A stretch of DNA of 12,407 bases from an uncultured Selenomonas sp. (GTDB lineage Bacteria; Bacillota; Negativicutes; Selenomonadales; Selenomonadaceae): NCBI GenBank assembly GCA_945494195.1, contig CALYVJ010000022.1:1-12407 (forward strand), given 5' to 3'. Of this stretch, positions 5,750 through 12,407 are shown one piece after another (within the stretch, counting starts at the first letter, position 1; each line of letters opens with the position of its first letter). The position numbers and the translations under genes are program-made. Below the pieces are notes generated by a model. That model was not told where the DNA came from and searched no databases. It saw only the letters and a list, made by a program, of their open reading frames with translations.

Positions 5750-7990
5750 TTGACTGCTGCAGCAACGAAAACCAAGACGAAAGCAAAAGCGAAAACAAAA
5801 TCCAAAGTCAAGAAGACCTTGGTTATCGTAGAGTCGCCAGCTAAGGCAAAGACAATTGAAAAATATCTTGGCCGCAAATATATGGTACGTGCCTCGATGG
5901 GACATCTGCGCGATTTGCCGAAGAGCCAGTTTGGTATTGATGTCGATAATGATTTTGAACCTAAATATATAAACATCCGCGGTAAGGGAGATCTTATCAA
6001 GGCGCTCAAGAAGGACGCCAAGAATGCCGATAAAGTGTATCTTGCAAGCGACCCTGATCGCGAAGGGGAGGCTATTGCTTGGCATCTGTCCTATATTCTA
6101 GGGCTGGATCCAGAGGAAGATTGCCGTATTGTATTTAACGAAATCACGAAGCCGGCTATCCAGGATGCAGTCAAGCATCCGCGTTCCATCAATATCGATC
6201 AGGTGGATGCACAGCAGGCAAGACGCATGCTGGATCGTATTGTGGGATATAAGCTGTCGCCACTCCTTTGGCGCAAAGTCCGCAAAGGTTTGTCTGCGGG
6301 GCGGGTGCAGTCGGTTACGGTAAAACTCATCTGTGACCGGGAAAAGGAAATCCAGGCCTTTGATTCCGTAGAATACTGGACAGTGGGGGTGAAGCTTCGC
6401 AAAGAGAAATCGGCTATGTTCGATGCAGAACTTACCCAGGTGGATGGAAAAAAACTGGATCTCCATAACGAAAGGGAAACGAAGGAACTGCTCATCGATT
6501 TCAATAAACAGGAGCTTAAGGTAGATGCAGTAAAGAAGAGTGAACGCCGCCGCAAGCCATCGGCACCGTTTACCACCAGTTCCCTTCAGCAGGATGCGGC
6601 TCGCAAGCTAGGATTTACTTCGCGCAAGACCATGATGCTGGCCCAGCAGCTTTACGAAGGAATCGAGTTGGGCCGTCACGGTGCAACGGGTCTTATTACC
6701 TATATGCGTACTGATTCGACTCGTCTTTCGGATTTGGCGCAAAATGATGCCCGTGCGTTTATCCACGAACAGTTCGGTGAGGCGTATGTTCCGCCCAAAC
6801 CGAATGTGTACGCGGCAGGTAAGAAGGCTCAGGACGCCCATGAGGCAATTCGTCCGACGAATGTCACGTTGACGCCGGAGGCAATTGAAAAATTTCTCAA
6901 TAAGGATCAGCTTAAATTATATACGCTGATTTGGCAGCGGTTTACAGCGAGCCAGATGACAGCTGCAGTTTACGATACGATGAGTATTTCCATCAAAGCG
7001 GGGGAACGCTATACGGTTCGGGCCGCTGGATCTAAATTGAAGTTTGCCGGCTTTACCGCCGTTTATGCAGGCGCGGATTCTACCAAAAAAGAAAAAGATA
7101 TTGTGCTTCCGGAACTGGCGGAGGGCGATATCTTGAACATAGCGAAAACGCTTCCCCAGCAGCATTTCACGGAGCCGCCACCGCGTTATAATGATGCATC
7201 CCTGGTAAAGACGCTGGAGGAGAAAGAAATCGGACGTCCGAGTACTTATGCACCGATTATCGAGACGATTCAGGCACGTGGCTATGTGCAGCGTATCGAT
7301 AAGCATTTCCAGCCTACGGAATTAGGGTTTGTTGTCGTGGATATGCTTGAAGAGTATTTCAAGAATATCGTCGATGTGAAATTCACAGCTAATCTAGAAA
7401 ATGAGCTGGATGAAATCGCAGAGGGAAAAGTAGAAAAGAACAATCTTCTGCGGGAGTTTTATGGTCCCTTTGAGACGACATTGGAAAAGGCCGATGAGGC
7501 TATTGGTCATGTGGAACTTCCGGTGGAGGTCTCGGATGTGAAATGTGAACTCTGTGGCCGCATGATGGTGGTAAAGCAGGGGCGGTTCGGCAAGTTTCTG
7601 GCTTGCCCGGGCTTCCCAGAATGTCGTAATACCAAACCGCTGCTGGTGGACACGGGGGTCAAGTGCCCGAAATGCGGCGGCGCTATTGTAGAGCGAAAGA
7701 CTCGTCGTGGTCGGAACTTTTATGGGTGCAAGAATTATCCGGAGTGCGATTATACGACTTGGGATCAGCCGCAGAAGGAGACTTGCCCCCAATGCGGTGC
7801 GTTTATGCTTAAGCACCACTATAAAAATGGGCGGGCCTTGCTTTATTGCAGCAATGATGCTTGTGAGACCCGCATAGACCATCCCATCAATAAAGAATTG
7901 GATAAGATGCGTCAACGGGCAGAGGCTAAAAAAGCTCGTGATGCGGAGAAGGCAGCTAAGGTTGCGAAAGAGGAAAAGAAAAAGGAATGA
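5750..7990 (+). CDS. topA: DNA topoisomerase I (type IA)
   Basis: Relaxes negative supercoils by cutting one strand through a 5'-phosphotyrosine; 746 residues. The Toprim domain (about 22-130) holds [12 protein letters not shown] with E28 and [13 protein letters not shown] with D101, D103 and E105. The catalytic Tyr is Y318 in [14 protein letters not shown], close to Y319 of E. coli. The C-terminus carries three four-Cys zinc ribbons starting at C599 (CELC), C639 (CPKC) and C679 (CPQC), then a Lys/Ala/Glu-rich tail. The start is TTG at 5750: GGGAG (5738-5742) lies 7 bases upstream and the dprA stop is 4 bases before. The in-frame ATG at 5708 would overlap dprA by 38 bases and lacks an SD. Between the start and the Toprim strand is a roughly 20-residue Thr/Ala/Lys extension ([13 protein letters not shown]). 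Its end overlaps trmFO by ATGA. Confidence 0.96.
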   Translation: MTAAATKTKTKAKAKTKSKVKKTLVIVESPAKAKTIEKYLGRKYMVRASMGHLRDLPKSQFGIDVDNDFEPKYINIRGKGDLIKALKKDAKNADKVYLASDPDREGEAIAWHLSYILGLDPEEDCRIVFNEITKPAIQDAVKHPRSINIDQVDAQQARRMLDRIVGYKLSPLLWRKVRKGLSAGRVQSVTVKLICDREKEIQAFDSVEYWTVGVKLRKEKSAMFDAELTQVDGKKLDLHNERETKELLIDFNKQELKVDAVKKSERRRKPSAPFTTSSLQQDAARKLGFTSRKTMMLAQQLYEGIELGRHGATGLITYMRTDSTRLSDLAQNDARAFIHEQFGEAYVPPKPNVYAAGKKAQDAHEAIRPTNVTLTPEAIEKFLNKDQLKLYTLIWQRFTASQMTAAVYDTMSISIKAGERYTVRAAGSKLKFAGFTAVYAGADSTKKEKDIVLPELAEGDILNIAKTLPQQHFTEPPPRYNDASLVKTLEEKEIGRPSTYAPIIETIQARGYVQRIDKHFQPTELGFVVVDMLEEYFKNIVDVKFTANLENELDEIAEGKVEKNNLLREFYGPFETTLEKADEAIGHVELPVEVSDVKCELCGRMMVVKQGRFGKFLACPGFPECRNTKPLLVDTGVKCPKCGGAIVERKTRRGRNFYGCKNYPECDYTTWDQPQKETCPQCGAFMLKHHYKNGRALLYCSNDACETRIDHPINKELDKMRQRAEAKKARDAEKAAKVAKEEKKKE

Positions 7991-9321
7991 AAAAAGTTAT
8001 CATCATAGGTGCTGGCCTAGCTGGTTCTGAAGCGGCCTGGCAGGCGGCAGAGCTTGGTGCGGAGGTAACTCTCTATGAGATGCGTCCGGTTAAATCGACG
8101 CCAGCCCATAAGACAGCAGGTTTTGCCGAACTGGTTTGTAGCAATTCCCTGCGCGGGGCAGGCCTTGAGAATGCGGTAGGTGTTCTAAAGGAGGAAATGC
8201 GCAGACTTCATTCGATTATCATGGAGGCAGCGGATGCCACGAAGGTTCCTGCTGGCGGTGCGTTGGCGGTTGACCGTCACGGTTTTAGTGACTATGTGAC
8301 GAAAAAGGTATCAGAACATCCGCGGATTACCGTAATCCATAAGGAAATAGAACACATTCCGCTGTCGAATGATGCGATAACTGTCGTGGCCAGTGGTCCG
8401 CTGACCGATGGAAAATTGGCTGAAGACGTAGCCGCCCGCACCGGAAATGATTCGCTGTATTTCTACGATGCTGCTGCCCCGATTGTTAGCATCGATTCGG
8501 TGGATATGAGCAAGGCTTACCGTGCTTCCCGTTATGGAAAAGGGGAGGCGGCTTATATCAACTGTCCCATGACGAAGGAAGAGTATGAGTCATTCTGGAC
8601 GGAATTGGTAAATGCCGAAAAAGCTCCTACGAAAGCTTTTGAAAAGGAGAAATTTTTCGAGGGCTGCATGCCCGTAGAGGTCATGGCCAGCCGTGGAAAG
8701 GATACCCTGTTGTACGGACCACTCAAGCCGGTCGGTTTGGAACATCCGGAGACTGGTGTCCGTCCCCATGCGGTGGTTCAGCTTCGGCAGGATAATGCTA
8801 GTGCAACGCTGTATAACATCGTTGGTTTCCAGACTCATTTGAAATGGCCGGAACAGCGCCGGGTGTTTGGTATGATTCCAGGTCTGGAGCAGGCCGAATT
8901 CCTGCGCTATGGGGTCATGCATCGCAACACGTTTTTGAATTCCCCCAAGCATATGCGTCCGACGCTGCAGCTCCGCGGGGAGGATTCCCTGCTCTTTGCG
9001 GGCCAGATGACTGGAGTGGAGGGGTACATCGAATCGGCATCGTCGGGGCTGATTGCCGGGATCAATGCCGCGCGGCTGTCCATGGGGAAAGATTCGCTGG
9101 TATTCCCAGAGGAAAGCTGCCACGGTGCTTTGTGTCATTACATTACGACTAGTGAGGCGAAACATTTTCAGCCAATGAATGTGAATTTTGGCATTTTGCC
9201 GGAAATTGTTATGCGCAATGAAAATGGCAAATACATCAAAGACAAAAAGCTCAAAAAACAGCGTTTGGCAGAGCGGGCATTGAGCGCAATTGAAATGTTT
9301 AAGGATAAGATTGGAGAGTAA
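7987..9321 (+). CDS. trmFO: TrmFO, folate/FAD-dependent tRNA m5U54 methyltransferase
   Basis: Methylates U54 of the tRNA T-loop using 5,10-methylenetetrahydrofolate and FADH2, the Firmicutes alternative to SAM-dependent TrmA. The 444-residue chain begins with the FAD-binding dinucleotide fold [15 protein letters not shown] (G8, G10, G13, E15). The two functional cysteines are visible: C51 in [10 protein letters not shown] and C227 in [14 protein letters not shown], equivalent to C53 and C226 of B. subtilis. Further family blocks are [24 protein letters not shown] and [20 protein letters not shown]. The ATG overlaps the topA stop as ATGA, indicating translational coupling; AGAGGA 12 bases upstream is a weak SD. 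The stop is 4 bases before hslV. In B. subtilis this gene has the same neighbours, topA and then codV-clpQ. Confidence 0.97.
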   Translation: MKKVIIIGAGLAGSEAAWQAAELGAEVTLYEMRPVKSTPAHKTAGFAELVCSNSLRGAGLENAVGVLKEEMRRLHSIIMEAADATKVPAGGALAVDRHGFSDYVTKKVSEHPRITVIHKEIEHIPLSNDAITVVASGPLTDGKLAEDVAARTGNDSLYFYDAAAPIVSIDSVDMSKAYRASRYGKGEAAYINCPMTKEEYESFWTELVNAEKAPTKAFEKEKFFEGCMPVEVMASRGKDTLLYGPLKPVGLEHPETGVRPHAVVQLRQDNASATLYNIVGFQTHLKWPEQRRVFGMIPGLEQAEFLRYGVMHRNTFLNSPKHMRPTLQLRGEDSLLFAGQMTGVEGYIESASSGLIAGINAARLSMGKDSLVFPEESCHGALCHYITTSEAKHFQPMNVNFGILPEIVMRNENGKYIKDKKLKKQRLAERALSAIEMFKDKIGE

Positions 9322-9325
9322 TGCC

Positions 9326-9868
9326 ATGGAGACACAATTTCATGCAACGACAATCTGTGCGGTTCGCAAAAATGGCAGGACGGCCATTGCCGGTGATGGT
9401 CAGGTTACCTTTGGGGAACATACTATCATGAAAGCCAATGCCCGCAAAGTACGCCGTCTGTATCACAATAAGATTTTGGCTGGTTTTGCTGGTTCGGTGG
9501 CGGATGCCTTTACCTTGTTTGAGAAATTCGAGGCAAAGCTGGAATCGTATAATGGTAATTTGCAGCGTGCGGCCGTAGAGCTGGCAAAGGAATGGCGTAC
9601 GGATAAGGTGCTTCGTAAATTGGAGGCTTTGCTGCTGGTAGCAGACCAGGATACGATGCTGATGCTATCGGGAAATGGAGAAGTCATTGAGCCGGATGGC
9701 GATGTGGCAGCGATTGGGTCGGGCGGTTTTTATGCGTTATCCGCAGGACGGGCCATGGTCAAACACACCGACATGAGTGCCGGTGAGATTGCCAAAGAAG
9801 CTTTGTCGATTGCAGCGGATATCTGTGTCTACACGAATCACAATATCAAGGTGGAGGAACTGGACTGA
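9326..9868 (+). CDS. hslV: HslV (ClpQ), peptidase subunit of the HslVU protease
   Basis: A proteasome-beta-like threonine peptidase forming dodecamers that degrade proteins unfolded by HslU. It has 180 residues. By alignment with E. coli HslV the nucleophile is Thr8 in [10 protein letters not shown], so a 7-residue leader METQFHA must be removed. Diagnostic blocks follow: [21 protein letters not shown] strand ([20 protein letters not shown]), [40 protein letters not shown] and [11 protein letters not shown] near the end. The start is ATG 9326, 7 bases after GGAGAG (9313-9318) and 4 bases after the trmFO stop. Its stop TGA shares a base with the ATG of hslU, so the two subunits are translated together. 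Unlike B. subtilis ClpQ, which uses an N-terminal Ser, this one keeps the Thr of the E. coli type. Confidence 0.97.
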   Translation: METQFHATTICAVRKNGRTAIAGDGQVTFGEHTIMKANARKVRRLYHNKILAGFAGSVADAFTLFEKFEAKLESYNGNLQRAAVELAKEWRTDKVLRKLEALLLVADQDTMLMLSGNGEVIEPDGDVAAIGSGGFYALSAGRAMVKHTDMSAGEIAKEALSIAADICVYTNHNIKVEELD

Positions 9869-11259
9869 TGGAAGAAATTGGTGTAAATGAACAGACTCCG
9901 CGCCAGATCGTGGAAGAGCTCAATAAATATATCGTTGGACAGGATGAGGCTAAGCGTTCTGTAGCGATTGCCTTGCGGAACCGCTGGCGCAGTCGGCAGT
10001 TGGCTGCGGATATGAAGGAAGAAGTCATTCCCAAGAACATACTTATGATCGGTTCGACTGGTGTGGGAAAAACGGAAATAGCCCGCCGTCTGGCCCAATT
10101 AGTTCGGGCGCCTTTCCTTAAGGTGGAGGCAACAAAATTCACCGAAGTCGGTTATGTGGGCCGTGATGTTGAATCGATGATCCGTGACTTGGCGGAGACT
10201 GCCGTGCGGATGGTCCGGCAGCAGCGCATTGAGGAGGTTCAGGAAAAGGCAACGGAATTGGCAGAGGAACGGATTCTTGACGTGTTCGTGCCAGAGCAAA
10301 AGAAATCCCAGAATCCGCTGGGGCGGCTTTTTGGGGTTGAGGAAGAAGCACAAGATGAGTCACAGCCGGAACCAAAGTATCAGGCCGGAAGAGAATGGGT
10401 TCGTAAACGTCTGGAAAATGGCGAGCTTGAGCAGGAAATGATTGAGATTGATGTTGAAGAGTCCGGCAAGCCGATGGTTGGCATGTTTGCAGGGTCGAGT
10501 CTTGAAGGGATGGGAGATAATCTTCAGGATATGATTGGCAATCTCATGCCGAAGCGCCATAAAAAACGCAAGGTGACCGTTGAGCAGGCAAGAAAGATTT
10601 TTATTCAGGAGGAAGCCAATCGCCTGATTGATATGGAGGCGGTGGCCGATGAAGCATTAAAAGTAGCAGAACACAGCGGCATCGTTTTCCTGGATGAGAT
10701 TGATAAAGTGTCCGTCAAGGGAAATTCTTCAGGAGCCGATGTATCCCGGGAGGGGGTTCAGCGGGATATCCTGCCAATTGTTGAAGGCTCTACGGTTATG
10801 ACGAAATACGGCCCGCTAAAGACGGATCATGTGCTTTTTATTGCTGCGGGTGCTTTCCATATGGCAAAGCCCTCGGATCTCATCCCGGAACTGCAGGGAC
10901 GTTTCCCTATCCGGGTGGAACTTAAATCCCTGCGCAAGGAGGATTTTGAACGGATCCTTACGGAACCGCGCAATGCATTGCTCAAGCAGTATGAAGCCCT
11001 CTTGGCGACGGAGGGGGTGAAATTATCCTTTGCGTCTGATGCGATTTCCCGGCTGGCGCAGCTGGCATGTGATGTCAATGAACAGGCTGAGGATATTGGT
11101 GCCCGCCGTCTGCACACCCTGCTGGAGAAACTGCTGGAGGAGATAAGCTTTTCTGCACCAGAACTCGAGGAGAAACAGGTTGTTATAGACGCTGCGTATG
11201 TGGATAAGCAGCTTTCGGATATCGTAGTGAACCATGACCTTTCACAATTTATTTTATAA
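9868..11259 (+). CDS. hslU: HslU (ClpY), ATPase subunit of the HslVU protease
   Basis: An AAA+ unfoldase hexamer that feeds substrates to HslV; 463 residues, cytosolic. Walker A is GSTGVGKT (62-69), with Ser in place of the usual Pro at its second position. The pore loop is GYVGRDVE (95-102). Walker B is IVFLDEID (272-279). Between them is the I-domain (about 110-245), with a charged, acidic stretch [12 protein letters not shown] and a Met/Gly-rich patch [19 protein letters not shown]. The sensor/arginine region is [21 protein letters not shown], and the C-terminus LSQFIL is the tail that docks into HslV. The ATG overlaps the hslV stop by one base; GGAGG (9853-9857) inside hslV lies 10 bases upstream. 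Last gene of the tight run; a long inverted repeat follows. Confidence 0.97.
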   Translation: MEEIGVNEQTPRQIVEELNKYIVGQDEAKRSVAIALRNRWRSRQLAADMKEEVIPKNILMIGSTGVGKTEIARRLAQLVRAPFLKVEATKFTEVGYVGRDVESMIRDLAETAVRMVRQQRIEEVQEKATELAEERILDVFVPEQKKSQNPLGRLFGVEEEAQDESQPEPKYQAGREWVRKRLENGELEQEMIEIDVEESGKPMVGMFAGSSLEGMGDNLQDMIGNLMPKRHKKRKVTVEQARKIFIQEEANRLIDMEAVADEALKVAEHSGIVFLDEIDKVSVKGNSSGADVSREGVQRDILPIVEGSTVMTKYGPLKTDHVLFIAAGAFHMAKPSDLIPELQGRFPIRVELKSLRKEDFERILTEPRNALLKQYEALLATEGVKLSFASDAISRLAQLACDVNEQAEDIGARRLHTLLEKLLEEISFSAPELEEKQVVIDAAYVDKQLSDIVVNHDLSQFIL

Positions 11260-11269
11260 GGATATGGTT

Positions 11270-11312
11270 CGCAGAAACTAAGGACCTGAGACTCAGGTCC
11301 TTAGTTTCTGCG
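11270..11312 (+). repeat. 43-base perfect inverted repeat after hslU (possible terminator without U-tract)
   Basis: Bases 11270-11289 are the exact reverse complement of 11293-11312, leaving loop GAC (20 bp). On the + strand it is followed by TGGGGAATATTTCG, not a T-run; on the - strand it is followed by AACCATATCC. It sits 10 bases after the hslU stop, where a terminator is expected. It may instead be a 3' end stabiliser or processing stem. Confidence 0.8.
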
Positions 11313-11318
11313 CTGGGG

Positions 11319-11333
11319 AATATTTCGAAAATT
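11319..11333 (+). promoter_or_regulatory. candidate CodY box 1 upstream of codY
   Basis: AATATTTCGAAAATT matches the CodY consensus AATTTTCWGAAAATT at 12 of 15 positions. It lies about 45 bases upstream of the proposed codY -10. CodY represses its own gene in several Firmicutes, so autoregulation is plausible. Confidence 0.5.
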
Positions 11334-11361
11334 TAATTAAAAATATTGTTCAGCATCTATG

Positions 11362-11376
11362 ATTATTTTGAAAAAT
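11362..11376 (+). promoter_or_regulatory. candidate CodY box 2 overlapping the codY promoter
   Basis: ATTATTTTGAAAAAT matches the CodY consensus at 11 of 15 positions and ends just before the extended -10. Binding there would block RNA polymerase. AT-rich context lowers certainty. Confidence 0.35.
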
Positions 11377-11377
11377 G

Positions 11378-11386
11378 TGATAAAAT
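11378..11386 (+). promoter_or_regulatory. codY promoter (extended -10)
   Basis: TGA followed by TAAAAT (11381-11386), a one-mismatch extended -10. No good -35 sits at the usual 17 bases; TTGAAA at 11368-11373 is too close to pair with it. Predicted start near 11393 gives a leader of about 70 bases. Confidence 0.45.
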
Positions 11387-11436
11387 AACCTTAATTATGG
11401 GATGGGATACATTATCAAGCGGATATTGTGTATCGG

Positions 11437-11451
11437 AATATTTTGAAAAGG
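11437..11451 (+). promoter_or_regulatory. candidate CodY box 3 at the codY ribosome site
   Basis: AATATTTTGAAAAGG matches the CodY consensus at 11 of 15 positions and shares AATATTTYGAAAA with box 1. Its right end overlaps the codY SD (AAGGAG, 11448-11453), so part of the resemblance may simply come from the ribosome site. Confidence 0.3.
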
Positions 11452-11462
11452 AGAAAATTTAA

Positions 11463-12239
11463 ATGGCATCATTACTTGAAAAAACAAGAAAAATCAACCG
11501 TCTGCTCCAGCGTTCAGAAAATGTTGAGTACGATGGTATTTCCCGTGTTCTCAGCAATGTGCTGGGGGCAAATGTCTATATTACCAACCGTAAGGGAAAA
11601 ATCTTTGGCTATGCCTTTGTCGATGATTTCGAGTGTGATTTGATGGTAGACAAGGTCATCAACCAGGGGGAATTTCCTAGGCATTATGTGAACTGGCTTA
11701 TCCGCATGGATGAGACGAATGCAAATCTCCGGTCGAAAACTGGCATGTGTGCGTACGAAGAGAATACGAAATGCATGTTCAATGGTAAGAATACGACGAT
11801 TGTCCCGATTTACGGTGTAGGTGAACGAATCGGTACCCTGATCGTGGCGAAATATGATGAGGAGTTTACCGATGACGACCTGCTCCTCTGCGAGTATGGT
11901 GCGACAGTTGTCGGTATGGAAATGCTTCGTGACCATGCGGAGAAGATTGAAATCGAGGCTCGGAAGAAGGCAACGGTTCAGATTGCACTCAATACCCTTT
12001 CGTTTTCGGAGCGCAAGGCAGCTATTGCCATCTTGTCTGCCCTTCAGGATACGGAAGGCTATTTGGTGGCATCCAAGATTGCGGATAAGGTTCGGATTAC
12101 GCGTTCGGTTATCGTCAATGCGTTGCGCAAGTTCGAATCGGCTGGTGTGATTACTTCAAAATCGTTGGGAATGAAAGGTACATATATAAAAGTTCTCAAT
12201 GAATATCTTCTGGATGAAGTTCAGAAACTGAAGGATTAA
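11463..12239 (+). CDS. codY: CodY, GTP/branched-chain-amino-acid-responsive global repressor
   Basis: A cytosolic dimeric DNA-binding regulator of 258 residues (B. subtilis 259). When GTP and Ile/Leu/Val are plentiful it represses amino-acid uptake, biosynthesis and stationary-phase genes. The N-terminal GAF-like domain (about 1-155) starts LLEKTRKINRLLQ and contains NVLGANVYITNRKGKIFGYA and VPIYGVGERIGTLI. A linker leads to the winged helix-turn-helix: ASKIADKVRITRSVIVNALRK (from residue 203) and SLGMKGTYIKVLNEYL. Ser215 matches B. subtilis S215, a reported phosphorylation site in the recognition helix. The start is ATG 11463, 9 bases after AAGGAG (11448-11453). It is separated from hslU by 203 bases with its own promoter and possible autoregulatory sites, and ends at a good terminator. 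Its place after hslU follows the B. subtilis clpY-codY order. Confidence 0.97.
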   Translation: MASLLEKTRKINRLLQRSENVEYDGISRVLSNVLGANVYITNRKGKIFGYAFVDDFECDLMVDKVINQGEFPRHYVNWLIRMDETNANLRSKTGMCAYEENTKCMFNGKNTTIVPIYGVGERIGTLIVAKYDEEFTDDDLLLCEYGATVVGMEMLRDHAEKIEIEARKKATVQIALNTLSFSERKAAIAILSALQDTEGYLVASKIADKVRITRSVIVNALRKFESAGVITSKSLGMKGTYIKVLNEYLLDEVQKLKD

Positions 12240-12251
12240 GGTTTTTGATGG

Positions 12252-12287
12252 AAAGGCTGGTACAAAAATGTATCAGCCTTTTTCTTT
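12252..12287 (+). terminator. codY terminator
   Basis: A 13-bp stem AAAGGCTGGTACA (12252-12264) / TGTATCAGCCTTT (12269-12281) with one G-U pair, loop AAAA, running into TTTTCTTT. A strong intrinsic terminator 12 bases after the stop. Confidence 0.93.
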
Positions 12288-12333
12288 CCGGTAAAAAAAA
12301 TGAGAAAGGATACTTCTAAAAAGAAGAAAAAAA

Positions 12334-12342
12334 TGATAAAAT
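12334..12342 (+). promoter_or_regulatory. promoter of the next gene (extended -10)
   Basis: TGATAAAAT, the same extended -10 as in front of codY, located between the codY terminator and a new start codon. The -35 is poor (TTCTAA at 12314-12319). Predicted start near 12349. Confidence 0.4.
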
Positions 12343-12388
12343 TTGAAGGAGTTGCAGGGGTTATGTAGAAAATAAATAAAAGGTATCG

Positions 12389-12407
12389 ATGAACGTGGGC
12401 TTAATCC
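12389..12407 (+). CDS. start of an unidentified gene (3' truncated by window)
   Basis: ATG at 12389 with AAAAGG (12378-12383) 5 bases upstream opens a frame reading MNVGLI before the window ends. It follows a terminator and a promoter-like sequence, so a new transcription unit here is likely. In B. subtilis the gene after codY is flgB (flagellar rod). Six residues cannot confirm this. Confidence 0.4.

Noticed and set aside
5083..6021. 312-codon open frame on the - strand across the end of dprA and the start of topA
   Set aside because: It lies wholly opposite two clear conserved genes, shows no recognisable domain, and arises from codon bias of the + strand.
12300..12368. 22-codon Lys-rich frame after the codY terminator
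   Set aside because: No SD, poly-A-derived Lys codons, and it contains the probable -10 of the next gene.
12346..12368. AAGGAG followed by ATG-TAG, a start-stop-like element
   Set aside because: Spacing of 11 bases is long and a single example in an A-rich leader is easily chance.

Overview
The window looks like chromosome from a low-GC-lineage (Firmicutes/Bacillota) bacterium with fairly balanced base composition. The best guess is a Selenomonas-like member of the Negativicutes. The Firmicutes placement is firm: CodY, TrmFO, a ydaO-type (c-di-AMP) riboswitch, strong AGGAGG-type ribosome sites and the order dprA-topA-trmFO-hslV-hslU-codY all point there. The genus is inference only. I see no insertion sequence, phage gene, CRISPR array, tRNA or rRNA. 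This is core chromosome, not an island.

Layout. Bases 1-92 hold the last codons of an unidentified + strand gene, followed by an M18-family metallo-aminopeptidase (137-1522). A long perfect hairpin (1526-1567) serves as a two-way terminator between it and the convergent deoD (2301-1591, - strand). Divergent promoters then drive deoD leftward and rnpB, the RNA of RNase P (2487-2857), rightward. A c-di-AMP riboswitch (about 3024-3156) sits in front of a secreted peptidoglycan hydrolase with a PG-binding and an NlpC/P60 domain (3176-3838). Next come a terminator, a well-formed 25-codon gene for a tiny membrane protein (3910-3987), and a divergent folB homologue (4118-4480) with its own terminator.

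The right half is one compact run: dprA (4648-5745), topA (5750-7990), trmFO (7987-9321), hslV (9326-9868) and hslU (9868-11259). Junctions range from a 4-base overlap to 4-base gaps, so it is probably one transcript. codY (11463-12239) follows after 203 bases that hold a 43-base inverted repeat, three CodY-box-like sequences and an extended -10 promoter. codY ends in a good terminator. A further promoter and the first codons of another gene (12389 onward) close the window.

How the parts fit: the run combines DNA uptake/recombination (DprA), supercoiling control (TopA), folate-dependent T54 tRNA methylation (TrmFO) and an ATP-dependent protease (HslVU). It ends beside CodY, the GTP and branched-chain amino acid sensor. 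This is the B. subtilis smf-topA-trmFO-codV-clpQ-clpY-codY order without codV (the XerC-like recombinase). The left half concerns purine salvage, peptide turnover, tRNA 5' maturation and second-messenger-controlled wall remodelling.

No wholly new system stands out. The points most worth a second look are the 25-residue membrane protein, the FolB homologue lacking two active-site residues, a helix that could compete with the riboswitch, and the regulatory DNA in front of codY.
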